The notes under the pieces were generated by a model. That model was not told where the DNA came from. It worked only from the letters and a program-made list of their open reading frames with translations, and did not search any database. From CAZIHO01 sp964538875 (GTDB taxonomy: Bacteria > Pseudomonadota > Gammaproteobacteria > Chromatiales > Chromatiaceae), in contig CAZIHO010000010.1 of the NCBI GenBank assembly GCA_964538875.1, positions 1 to 49,704 on the forward strand: a DNA stretch of 49,704 nucleotides. Reading direction: 5' to 3'. Within the stretch, counting starts at the first letter, position 1. Every line of letters begins with the position of its first letter. The position numbers were made by a program, and so were the translations under genes. This document shows positions 1-7,643 of this stretch, one piece after another.

Positions 1-14
1 GGTTGCCGCAGTGC

Positions 15-1241
15 TTATTCGCTGTTGGACGTAGCGCCAGATTGCATGACCCCGCCCAGAACCCGGTCCAGCAGGCCGCTCAACAGATCTTGGCCGGCGT
101 TGCCTAGGGTGCCGAGGGTCTGGGGATAGCGGGAATCGGCGCCGATCCGTTGTCCGATCAGGCCGCCTAGGGATTGTTTGGGGTCTGCCAGCAGCTTGTC
201 TACCTGGTTCTGTTGCAGCAGGTCCCGCAGGTCTTGCACCAGGGTGCCGAAGGGCTGCACCAGGCTGGCATCCGGCCGGCTGGACTGGCTGCCCTGGTCT
301 CCCAGGCGATTCACTTGCCGGTAGGCCTGCACCGCCTGGAAGCTCTGGGTCTGGTTCAGTTCCAGGCTGAAACCGGCCAGTTCACTGCTGTCGTAACCCA
401 GCTTGAGGGCTTGCTGGAGGCTCTCGGGGCCGCCGTTGGAATAAAACTTGTCGGCCAGTTTGTCCACGTCCTGGAGCAGGTTCTTGAGGGCGGTTTGCTC
501 GCCCTGGTCCAGTTCCCCCTGGACCTCGAAGCGCAGATTGAACCGGGACGAGGCCTGCTCCTGGCTCACGAACAGGGTGCCGGCGTCGCTGGCGGCATAA
601 CCTTGGCTGCTGCTGGCGGAATCTTCCTGGGAGATGCGGACCCGCACGGTGTCGCCGTCCTGGGTGCGGATTTCCAGGGATAGGTCCCGGGTTTCGCTGT
701 AGGACGCGGATTGGTAGGCCGCCAGTTGTTGGGTGGCGCCGGTCTCGGCCGGGTCCTTGCCCTGTTGCAGGGCGTCCAGACCCTTCATGATGAGGTCATA
801 GGTCTGGTTGGCGTTGTCCTTGATGTCGCCCTCGAACAGACGCATGCCTTCCAGGATGTCCTTGGCCTCGCCGAAACCCTTCTCCACCCCCTCCCTGGCC
901 TGGGCGTACAGGGACTCCAGTTGTTCGGTGTCGCCGCCGTTGACCTTTTGCAGATCAATGGCGTTCTTGACGAACTTGAGCACCCGGTCCGCCACCTTGT
1001 CCGGCGTGAAGTCATCTGCCTTGAGGCTCTGGATGGGCGGGGCGCCGTCCTTGGCCAGGGCCTGGTTGAGGGCGGCCATGATTTGCTTGTTGAGCAGTTT
1101 CTGGGACGTGACCGCCGTGGTGGGTTGCTCCTGGCCTGGGTCGGTGGTTTTGGCTTCCACGTTCTGGCCCTTGTGGAGCCCTGGCCGGGCCTGGCGTAGG
1201 TACAGACTCGGATCGAGGGAGTTGGAAATAGGTTGAAACAT
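15..1241 (-). CDS. DUF5610-type protein of unknown function
   Basis: A 408-residue protein with no signal peptide and no membrane segment. The middle (about residues 40-180) is helical and polar and resembles the DUF5610 family, followed by a glutamine- and serine-rich region and a C-terminal helical stretch rich in Leu, Gly and Gln. The start is the ATG at 1241 because a perfect AGGAGG lies six bases before it; the frame stays open 33 codons further upstream, but that extension is Arg/Pro-rich and looks like translated leader. A sigma-28-like promoter lies about 70 bases upstream (1310-1336), which would put the gene in the motility regulon. No enzymatic motif is visible and the function is not known. 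The family assignment is from memory of the sequence type and is moderate. Confidence 0.65.
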   Translation of the reverse strand: MFQPISNSLDPSLYLRQARPGLHKGQNVEAKTTDPGQEQPTTAVTSQKLLNKQIMAALNQALAKDGAPPIQSLKADDFTPDKVADRVLKFVKNAIDLQKVNGGDTEQLESLYAQAREGVEKGFGEAKDILEGMRLFEGDIKDNANQTYDLIMKGLDALQQGKDPAETGATQQLAAYQSASYSETRDLSLEIRTQDGDTVRVRISQEDSASSSQGYAASDAGTLFVSQEQASSRFNLRFEVQGELDQGEQTALKNLLQDVDKLADKFYSNGGPESLQQALKLGYDSSELAGFSLELNQTQSFQAVQAYRQVNRLGDQGSQSSRPDASLVQPFGTLVQDLRDLLQQNQVDKLLADPKQSLGGLIGQRIGADSRYPQTLGTLGNAGQDLLSGLLDRVLGGVMQSGATSNSE

Positions 1242-1309
1242 GACGGGCCTCCTCTGCGGGTCAGCGGGCCGTGGCCGGGATAGCGGATTCACCGGTCGCT
1301 GTGGTGAGG

Positions 1310-1336
1310 ATAGCGGCGCGGCGGGCCGGCTCTTGA
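1310..1336 (-). promoter_or_regulatory. Candidate sigma-28 (FliA) promoter for the DUF5610 gene
   Basis: On the minus strand a TCAA (1336-1333) is followed after exactly 15 bases by GCCGCTAT (1317-1310). The enterobacterial flagellar consensus is TAAA-N15-GCCGATAA, so 3 of 4 and 6 of 8 positions match with the right spacing. It would give a leader of about 60 bases before the ATG at 1241. GC-rich sequence makes chance matches to GCCG common, so this stays a candidate. Confidence 0.35.
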
Positions 1337-1398
1337 ACATTTCGGGAATGGGAGGCCTGACCGCCCCAGCCTTGGGCAGCGGTAGCGGGACCGGTGGC

Positions 1399-2505
1399 TC
1401 AGGTCACCCTTAGTCGCAGACTAAACACCTGATCCGTTTCTCCATGGGGGCCCGGCGCGCCTTCCCAGCCGTTGGCCAGGCGGTCGTAGGCGACCAGCAG
1501 CTCCCGGCCGCCCAGGTGGACCAGGGACAGATAGCCGGTGCTGGGATCCAGGCTGCGCTGCTCCGGGTCCACGTCCAGGGGCGGCGGTGGCGGCAGGCGT
1601 TGGGCCGTGTCCACCCGCTCATTATGGGCTTGTAGCAGGTCCAGGCCGCGCCAGTGCTCGCCGTCCTGGGAGCGCCAGATGCCCAGGCCAGGCCGGCCGC
1701 CGGCCAGGATCAGGGTGCCGTCGCCCAGGGTTATGAGTTGGGGCTTGACCGAGCCGACCCCGGCTAGGGGGCGGGGTGGGCTCCAGGTGTGGCCCAGGTC
1801 GGCGCTGTGGCTGAGATGAAAATTGGCGCCGCTCTGGATCCGGTACAGGGCCAGCAGGCGGCCGTCCGGGAGGAGGGCGGTGGCGGTTTCGCTGGCGCCC
1901 TGGCAGCCGTCCGGCAGGAGTTCCGGCGCGGCGATGGGGGACTGCCAGGACCAGTCCAGGCCATCGCGGCTGCTGATAGTCAGGTTGATGTAGTGGTCGC
2001 CGTCCTGGGGCAGGCCGTACAGGCTGGTCAACCAGCGGCCATCCGGCAGGCGCCATGCCCGGTCGCCACTACCCACCAGCACCGGGCGGCCGTCGTCCCG
2101 GCGGTGGAAGTCCAGGGGCAGGTCCCGGATCTGGATGGCTTGGGGTTCCATTTGGAGGGCGCCATCCGTGCCAAGCCGGACCTGCCAGCCTTGGCCCTGG
2201 ATGAGGCGCGGGTCCGGGTCCCCGGCTCGCAGGTTGAAGGGCAGGATCAGCAAGCCATCCGGCGCCAGCGGCAGGGACGCCCAGCCCAGGGGCATCTGGC
2301 CCAGTTGCCGCCAGGTTTGGCCATTTTCATCGGAAAGATAGACCGCCGAGTCCCAGCGGCCGTGGCCCTCGTCCGGCACCTGAGGAATCAGGCACAGCAG
2401 ATGTCCGCTAGGCAGGGCATGGAGGGCGGGAAACCAGCAATGGCCCACGCCTTGGCCGATCAGCGTTGGCTCGCCCAAAACATGGAATGGCGGGGGTGCG
2501 TCCAT
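1399..2505 (-). CDS. Sialidase-like (BNR/Asp-box) beta-propeller protein
   Basis: A 368-residue protein with repeated Asp-box motifs (S-x-D-x-G-x-x-W): SDENGQTW at residues 58-65, SADLGHTW near 235 and SQDGEHW near 283. These mark the sialidase/neuraminidase beta-propeller superfamily. There is no signal peptide, so the protein should be cytoplasmic, unlike secreted sialidases. It is the last gene of a four-gene minus-strand operon, starting only four bases after the DegT stop. The setting suggests that it acts on, or binds, a sugar made by the upstream enzymes, for example hydrolysing or rearranging an activated sugar intermediate. Sialidase activity itself is not shown: the arginine triad cannot be placed with confidence by eye. 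It could also be a non-catalytic propeller. Confidence 0.75.
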   Translation of the reverse strand: MDAPPPFHVLGEPTLIGQGVGHCWFPALHALPSGHLLCLIPQVPDEGHGRWDSAVYLSDENGQTWRQLGQMPLGWASLPLAPDGLLILPFNLRAGDPDPRLIQGQGWQVRLGTDGALQMEPQAIQIRDLPLDFHRRDDGRPVLVGSGDRAWRLPDGRWLTSLYGLPQDGDHYINLTISSRDGLDWSWQSPIAAPELLPDGCQGASETATALLPDGRLLALYRIQSGANFHLSHSADLGHTWSPPRPLAGVGSVKPQLITLGDGTLILAGGRPGLGIWRSQDGEHWRGLDLLQAHNERVDTAQRLPPPPPLDVDPEQRSLDPSTGYLSLVHLGGRELLVAYDRLANGWEGAPGPHGETDQVFSLRLRVT

Positions 2506-2509
2506 GTTG

Positions 2510-3829
2510 TCAATGCCCGGTATCCGGAAAGGCCTGCCGCAACTGGGGCGCCTGCTCCAGGACCTTTGCCATGGCCCGCAGCAGGTCGTCCAGGTCGTCC
2601 GTGGACAGGGGTTCCCGGACCAGGGGCGTGAGCAGTAGCTCCCGCTGGTGCAGCCGTTCCGTTACCGGGCAGAGGCCCGGCGGATAGTGATAGTCCGCGT
2701 CGGGCCGGTGGGTGAAGGGCCAGCCCTTGCTACCCAGGGCGATGCGCTGCTGATACAGGGGCGCCAAGTACAGGGGCCGTACGTAGCCCTGGGTCAGGGG
2801 CGTCTGGCCGATGCCCCTAGCCGCCGGTAATTCCGCCAGCACCGCCTGGGTGAACAGGTCCCGGCTCAGGCCCGCGGTCTGGGCGTCGAACAGCATGGGG
2901 AACACGTAATAGGCGTGGTACAGGTTGGCGGGCACTTCCGGCACCCGCAGACCCGGCAGTTGCCGGATCCGGGGCGCCAGGTAGGCGGCCAGCCGGTTGC
3001 GATGCGCCAAGTAGGCGTCCAGGCGCGGCAGTTGGGCGCCGGCCACCGCCGCGTGCAGTTCCGATAGCCGGTAATTCTGGCCCACCAGGTTGGGCAGTTC
3101 TTGCACCGGCAGTGAGTCGGTGAGATTTTCCCCATGGTTGCGGATCAGCCGCATCCGCTCCGCCAGACGGGGGTCCCGGCTCACCATCAGCCCGCCCTCA
3201 CCGCAATGGATGTGCTTGTGGCAGTTGAGGCTGAAGCCACCGATATCGCCCAGGGCGCCCACCGGCTGGCCGTCGATGCGGGCACCGGGGGCTTGGGCGG
3301 CGTCTTCCACCAGGGCGATACCCCGGCTTCGGGCCAGGGCCAGCAGGGCGTCCATATCGGCTGGCCGCCCGAATAGATGCACGACGATGATGGCCTTGGT
3401 GCGGGGGCTGATCCGTGCCGCCACGGAACGGGGGTCCAGGCAGAAGCTATCCGGGTCGATGTCCGCGAAGATGGGCACGCCGCCGTAGAACAGGGCGCAA
3501 CTGGCGGAGGCGGACATGGTGTAGGGGGAGCAGATCACCTCGTCCCCGGCCTCGATGCCCAGGGCGCCCATGGCGCAAATGAGCCCGGAGGTGAGGGAGT
3601 TGACGCTCACCACCTGGGGAAAGCCGTAGCGTTCGCCCCAGTCCCGTTCCAGTTGCCGCACCCGGGGACCGCCCAGGGCCAGGGGTCCAGGGGCGCCCAC
3701 GAAGCCGGACAGCAGGTCCGAATCCAGCACCTCCAGCACGGCGGCCCGTTCTGCGTCGCCCATGGTGCGTCGATCGGCGAAGGGGGTGGCCCGCACCGGC
3801 GTTCCCCCCAATAGGGCGGCTTGACTCAT
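2510..3829 (-). CDS. DegT/DnrJ/EryC1 PLP-dependent sugar aminotransferase
   Basis: A 439-residue aspartate-aminotransferase-fold enzyme that should transfer an amino group to a keto sugar nucleotide. The PLP-binding aspartate lies in LVEDAAQAPGA, and the Schiff-base lysine is Lys205 in NCHKHIHCGEGG, the usual K-x-x-x-x-GEGG context of DegT proteins. The start is the ATG at 3829, whose ATGA overlaps the stop of the oxidoreductase gene by four bases, which implies translational coupling. A longer open frame upstream is non-coding in character. With the oxidoreductase and the acetyltransferase it resembles the dehydrogenase-aminotransferase-acetyltransferase sets that make acetamido sugars for LPS, capsule or flagellin glycans. 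The exact substrate cannot be read from the sequence. Confidence 0.88.
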   Translation of the reverse strand: MSQAALLGGTPVRATPFADRRTMGDAERAAVLEVLDSDLLSGFVGAPGPLALGGPRVRQLERDWGERYGFPQVVSVNSLTSGLICAMGALGIEAGDEVICSPYTMSASASCALFYGGVPIFADIDPDSFCLDPRSVAARISPRTKAIIVVHLFGRPADMDALLALARSRGIALVEDAAQAPGARIDGQPVGALGDIGGFSLNCHKHIHCGEGGLMVSRDPRLAERMRLIRNHGENLTDSLPVQELPNLVGQNYRLSELHAAVAGAQLPRLDAYLAHRNRLAAYLAPRIRQLPGLRVPEVPANLYHAYYVFPMLFDAQTAGLSRDLFTQAVLAELPAARGIGQTPLTQGYVRPLYLAPLYQQRIALGSKGWPFTHRPDADYHYPPGLCPVTERLHQRELLLTPLVREPLSTDDLDDLLRAMAKVLEQAPQLRQAFPDTGH

Positions 3830-4869
3830 GACAGCACCTCCTCGACGCTCACCGGAGCGCCCCGTTGCCAGGCCAACCGGGCTGCTTCCAATAGGGTCAT
3901 CACCGCCAGGGCCTGGGGGCCACCGCAGGCCGGCGCCTGGACCCGGCCGGCGTGGATCTCGACCAGTTCCCCGGTCAGGCGGGTCCAGCATTCGCTCATG
4001 CCGCCGGGCTGGACCAGGGCGGGGGCCAGTTTGCGGTAACCGGGCCAGTTGGGGTCGTCGCCGGCAACCTGCAGGTGAATTTGCTGGCCCTTGTCCGCCA
4101 GGGTCAGGCGTCCGCCAGTCCCCAGGATGTCCAGTTCAAACAGACTGAAGGCCCGGTGGTCGGAGCCGATCAGGTAGGCGGGGAATTCGCCGCCGGCCCC
4201 CGGCAGGTGCAGCAGCAGATCCAGGGTAGGGTCCCCGTGGGGACCCGGTTCCCGGCCGCCGGACAGGGGCGTGACCCGGACCGGCAGACCCAGGAATTGG
4301 CTGATGAGATCCAGCAGATGGGAGCCATTGTTGTGGAGGCCCTTATCGTAATGGGCCACCGCCCACTGGGGGGTGCCGATCTGCCCGGCCCGCACCTGCT
4401 CCGCCGCAGCGCGGATGCCGGGCGCCCAGCGGCGCAGGTGGGCCACCGCCAGTTGGGCGCCGGCGCTCTCCACCTGGTGAATGATCATCTGGGCGGTGGC
4501 CAGGTCCGGCGCCAGGGGCTTTTCACAGAGAATCAGCCGGGTGCCCGCCTCCAGAGCCGCCTGGATGGGTTCCAGGCGACATTCGGGGCCGGTGCAGAGG
4601 CTGAGGATGTCCGGCCGCTCCGCCGCCAGCAATTCCCGGAAGTCCTGGTAACAGGCCTGGATGCCGCGCCGTTGCCCAGCCTGGCGCAGGCGCTCCGGGT
4701 CAGCGTCGCACAGGGCGGCCAGGCGCGCACGGGGGTTACGCTGCCAGGCGCCGGCGTGGCTGCGAATGGGGCCGCCGGGGTCCGCCTCGTCCCACAGGGA
4801 GCCGATGCGGCCGCAGCCGATGAGGGCTACGCGGGGAACTGGGCCCGCAATTGATTGGCCAGATCCCAT
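3826..4869 (-). CDS. Gfo/Idh/MocA-family NAD(P)-dependent sugar oxidoreductase
   Basis: A 347-residue enzyme with an N-terminal Rossmann fold (GCGRIG at residues 18-23) and the family's EKP signature in CEKPLAPD near residue 116. It probably oxidises or reduces a sugar, supplying the keto group used by the aminotransferase encoded next. The start is the ATG at 4869, which overlaps the end of the GNAT gene by 43 bases; no better start is visible because the Rossmann strand begins only a dozen residues later and no GTG lies between. The ribosome-binding site is weak, consistent with coupling to the upstream gene. The substrate is unknown; scyllo-inositol or UDP-sugar oxidation are family possibilities. 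Confidence 0.85.
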   Translation of the reverse strand: MGSGQSIAGPVPRVALIGCGRIGSLWDEADPGGPIRSHAGAWQRNPRARLAALCDADPERLRQAGQRRGIQACYQDFRELLAAERPDILSLCTGPECRLEPIQAALEAGTRLILCEKPLAPDLATAQMIIHQVESAGAQLAVAHLRRWAPGIRAAAEQVRAGQIGTPQWAVAHYDKGLHNNGSHLLDLISQFLGLPVRVTPLSGGREPGPHGDPTLDLLLHLPGAGGEFPAYLIGSDHRAFSLFELDILGTGGRLTLADKGQQIHLQVAGDDPNWPGYRKLAPALVQPGGMSECWTRLTGELVEIHAGRVQAPACGGPQALAVMTLLEAARLAWQRGAPVSVEEVLS

Positions 4870-5417
4870 GTGTCCCGCGCCTGTCGATATTCCTGTTCCA
4901 GGATGCTCATGCGAATCGCCCCGTAATACCGGCCGTTGCGGAAGATTTCATCCCGCAACTCGCCCTCACGCACGAAACCGCTGTTTAGATACACGCCCAG
5001 GGCGCCCTCGTGTTCGCTGTTGACGCCCAGGAAAATCTTGTGGAGGTTGAGGATTTCAAAGCCATAGGCCAGGGTCAGGCGGGTGGCCTCGGTACCGAAG
5101 CCCTGGCCCCAGAAATCTTTGTCGCCGATCAGAATGCGAAATTCCGCCGCCCGGCGGATGGGTTCCATGCCGTACAGGCCCACCACGCCGATCAGCCGGT
5201 CCTCGGCCTGGGTCGCCACCCCCAGTTCCACTTCCCGGGGGTTATCCAGGCCGGCCAGATAGGCCCGCTCGGCCCGTTCCCGGTTGCTGGGAACAGCGCC
5301 CCGCACCAGATAGCGGGTCACTTCCCGGTCGTCGTTCCAGTCCAGCAGGGGACCCAGCACCTCTTGCCGGGTCAGCCCGCGCAGGTAGAGACGCCGGCCG
5401 TTGATGAAGGGAGTCAT
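4827..5417 (-). CDS. GNAT acetyltransferase (RimJ/RimL or PseH-like)
   Basis: A 196-residue N-acetyltransferase of the Acetyltransf_3 type. The acetyl-CoA pyrophosphate loop is visible as GQGFGTEA, followed by the usual C-terminal elements (NLHKIFLGVN, YLNSGFVREG). It heads the four-gene operon and overlaps the oxidoreductase gene. In this company it probably acetylates the amino group installed by the DegT enzyme, as PseH or WbpD-type acetyltransferases do, though ribosomal-protein acetylation is a generic alternative for this family. The start is taken as the ATG at 5417, with AGGA ten bases upstream; a TTG at 5435 would add six residues. Confidence 0.82.
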   Translation of the reverse strand: MTPFINGRRLYLRGLTRQEVLGPLLDWNDDREVTRYLVRGAVPSNRERAERAYLAGLDNPREVELGVATQAEDRLIGVVGLYGMEPIRRAAEFRILIGDKDFWGQGFGTEATRLTLAYGFEILNLHKIFLGVNSEHEGALGVYLNSGFVREGELRDEIFRNGRYYGAIRMSILEQEYRQARDTWDLANQLRAQFPA

Positions 5418-5504
5418 GTGCTGCTGTTCCTGCAATCCGCTCTAGGAGAAACCGGAGCGTCAAGCCTTCGACGCCGGACGCCCCGGAACCACTGACCTAG
5501 GAAT

Positions 5505-5531
5505 AAAGCAAAAAGCCCGCCAAGGCGGACG
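5505..5531 (-). terminator. Rho-independent terminator after the nucleotidyl cyclase gene
   Basis: Immediately downstream of the cyclase stop, the minus strand reads a short GC hairpin (CCGC-CTTG-GCGG) followed by TTTTTGC and more T/A. The stem is short, but the U-tract is clear and the position directly behind the stop codon fits. It separates the cyclase transcript from the sugar operon. Confidence 0.6.
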
Positions 5532-5535
5532 CTGC

Positions 5536-6849
5536 TCAGTCCGGGGCGGCGGGCGCCAATACCCGGATCGGAATCAAATCCTGTTTGCCCTTGGCCTGCA
5601 ATGAGCCGGTTTCCCCCGGATGGTCGCCAACGGCCGCCAGGGTGGCGAGGCTCACCCAGAGTTCGCCGGGTCCCGCCGCCGCGCAGATGCGGGACGCGGT
5701 GTTCACCACGTCGCCGATCACCTCGTAGGCCTTGGTGCCGGAACTGCCCACCAGGCCTTCCACCACCATGCCGGAGTGGAGGCCGATCCCCACCGTCAAG
5801 CCCTGGGGCGCCAGGGTGGCCGCCAAGTCGGTCTGTAGGGCCCGGGCGGCGGCAAAGGCGGCTTGGGGTTCCGCGAACACCGCCATCACCTGATCCGCCG
5901 TGAACTTGAGCTTGATGGGGCGCCAGGGCCCCAGGCTGGCCTCCGCCTGGACGTAAAAATCATCCAGCATGGTGACCACGGTTTCCGGGTCCCTGGGCTC
6001 GGTCCAGGCGGTGAAGCCCCGGATATCGGCGAACAGGATGGACCGCTCACGCCGGTGCCGGGCCAACTGGTCTAGCTCGATCAGGGCCGCGTTGGCCACC
6101 TGGGTGCCGAATCCCCAGCTAGACAGCATGTGCAGGCGGGCCGCCATGTCCGCCAGGGTCCGGCGCATCAGCCGCAGGGTGATGTCTGACAGGCCGAACA
6201 GGAGGCCCAGGAACAGCACCACAACCGCCAGGAACACATGGGCCTCATCGTCAAAAAACCTGAGCCAGTCATGGCCCTCCCGGGTTTCGTAAATGGCGTA
6301 CAGGACCACCGGGATGGTGGCGCGCAGCATGTTTTCCGCCAGCAGCAGGGCGGTGCTCAGCACCGGCGCCAGGCGGCGTCCGCCCTGGAGCAGGGCGAAG
6401 GCGCCGGCGATGGCCCAAAAGGCTTGATGGTGGGGCTGGTTGAAGAAGCCCCAACCTTCCATCAGCCCTTCGCCAAGGGAATAGACTGCCGGGCTGATGA
6501 GATTCCCCAACAACAGGGCGCTGATGCTGGGGGAGGCCGCCTTGGTGAGCCAGATGGCCTGGAGCAGCCCCGCCAGCACCAGCAGGTAGGGGTCCGGGCG
6601 CAGCCAAAATCCAGGCGGCTCCAGCAGCCATTCCAGCGCCAGCAGGGTGATGGGGAGGTGGGCGCTGTGGGTGAAGAAATTGTGGGCCAGCCGGACGCCC
6701 CGGGGGGGCGCCAGCAATACCTGGGCTTGGGCGGCCAGGGCCTCCTCGGACGTCCGGTCCAGCGCCAAGGTGGGGAGGCGAATGTTGACGATTTGGGTCT
6801 CCGGTTCGGGTTGGGCATCAGGGAACGGCGCGATCGGATAATTTATCAC
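5536..6849 (-). CDS. Membrane-bound class III adenylate/guanylate cyclase
   Basis: A C-terminal class III cyclase domain follows an N-terminal half with about six hydrophobic segments. The two metal-binding aspartates are present: Asp275 in FADIRGFT and Asp319 in KFTADQVMAVF. The transition-state Asn and Arg are in VIGDVVNTASRI, so the domain looks catalytically complete. The lysine just before the second aspartate favours ATP over GTP, but this is inference. The start is uncertain: the open frame extends to 7008 into the upstream gene, and the first sensible start outside it is a GTG at 6849 without a good ribosome-binding site. It follows the YiiX-like gene on the same strand and is closed by a terminator. 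Confidence 0.85.
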   Translation of the reverse strand: MINYPIAPFPDAQPEPETQIVNIRLPTLALDRTSEEALAAQAQVLLAPPRGVRLAHNFFTHSAHLPITLLALEWLLEPPGFWLRPDPYLLVLAGLLQAIWLTKAASPSISALLLGNLISPAVYSLGEGLMEGWGFFNQPHHQAFWAIAGAFALLQGGRRLAPVLSTALLLAENMLRATIPVVLYAIYETREGHDWLRFFDDEAHVFLAVVVLFLGLLFGLSDITLRLMRRTLADMAARLHMLSSWGFGTQVANAALIELDQLARHRRERSILFADIRGFTAWTEPRDPETVVTMLDDFYVQAEASLGPWRPIKLKFTADQVMAVFAEPQAAFAAARALQTDLAATLAPQGLTVGIGLHSGMVVEGLVGSSGTKAYEVIGDVVNTASRICAAAGPGELWVSLATLAAVGDHPGETGSLQAKGKQDLIPIRVLAPAAPD

Positions 6850-6902
6850 CTTAATGGGATTATTTGAAGGGCTTGCCGCCAGCGGCCCAGCCTCCCGTTC
6901 CC

Positions 6903-7493
6903 CTACAGCACCCGGCCGTGCAGGATCACGCAGTCGTTGCGCCAGATGTCGTCGGGACTGATGTAGTTGTCGCGCCGGTCGAAGCGGATGCCAGCGGCCC
7001 GGAAACATTCGTCCACCAATTCGGAACAGATGAACTTCCGGTCCCGGGTATGGCGGCTGACCCGCAACAGAATGCGGGCGGCGATGCGCAGGATCTCTAG
7101 ATTGTCATAGGGCCGGGTGAGCTGGTCCACGCCGTGCCGCACTGCCTTGCGCACCTGTTCCGGTTGGATGGCGGGCTGCACGCGCCCCACCACGATCTGT
7201 CCCCGGTAGGGGCGCCGCCGTCCATGGTAGTCCCGCAGATATTTGGACAGGGGCACCAGGCGCACGCCGATGCCGGTTTCACTCTCCAGGATGAAAATGC
7301 GGCCCAGGTCCTGGTCCCGGTAAATCACGCCCACGTGGCTCCACACCGAGCGGGTGAAGCGCTGAATGAGCCCAGAGAACAGGTAGGACCCGGAGCAAAA
7401 CAGCAAATCCCCGGAGCGTAGCTGGTCCCGCATTGCCTCGTAGGACAGGATCGGCAAGCGTTTGATTTCGGTCTTGGCCAGTTGTTTCGCCAT
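6903..7493 (-). CDS. YiiX/YebB-like permuted papain-fold (NlpC/P60 superfamily) protein
   Basis: A 196-residue protein resembling the YiiX-like family of circularly permuted papain-fold cysteine hydrolases. The likely catalytic residues are His53 in WSHVGVIY, an acidic residue at Glu70 or Glu72, and Cys156 in FICSELV; the conserved PYD (residues 128-130) is also present. There is no signal peptide, so it should act in the cytoplasm or at the membrane face. Such proteins cleave amide bonds in peptides, or act on lipids, but substrates are mostly unknown. The ATG at 7493 has GGAAG upstream at slightly long spacing. It sits directly upstream of the cyclase gene on the same strand and diverges from the HD-HEPN gene. 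Confidence 0.8.
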   Translation of the reverse strand: MAKQLAKTEIKRLPILSYEAMRDQLRSGDLLFCSGSYLFSGLIQRFTRSVWSHVGVIYRDQDLGRIFILESETGIGVRLVPLSKYLRDYHGRRRPYRGQIVVGRVQPAIQPEQVRKAVRHGVDQLTRPYDNLEILRIAARILLRVSRHTRDRKFICSELVDECFRAAGIRFDRRDNYISPDDIWRNDCVILHGRVL

Positions 7494-7643
7494 GGCTAGG
7501 GTGCTTCCGGGTCAGGCGGGGTGGGTCCGGGAATGCTCGCCCGGCTGGCGGATTTTCGCAAGAGGCAGGGGCCGGGTTGCCGATGCCGGGGAGCCTGGTC
7601 CATCATGGACCCTCCCTGGGATCATGACGGACGGCGAGCAAAT

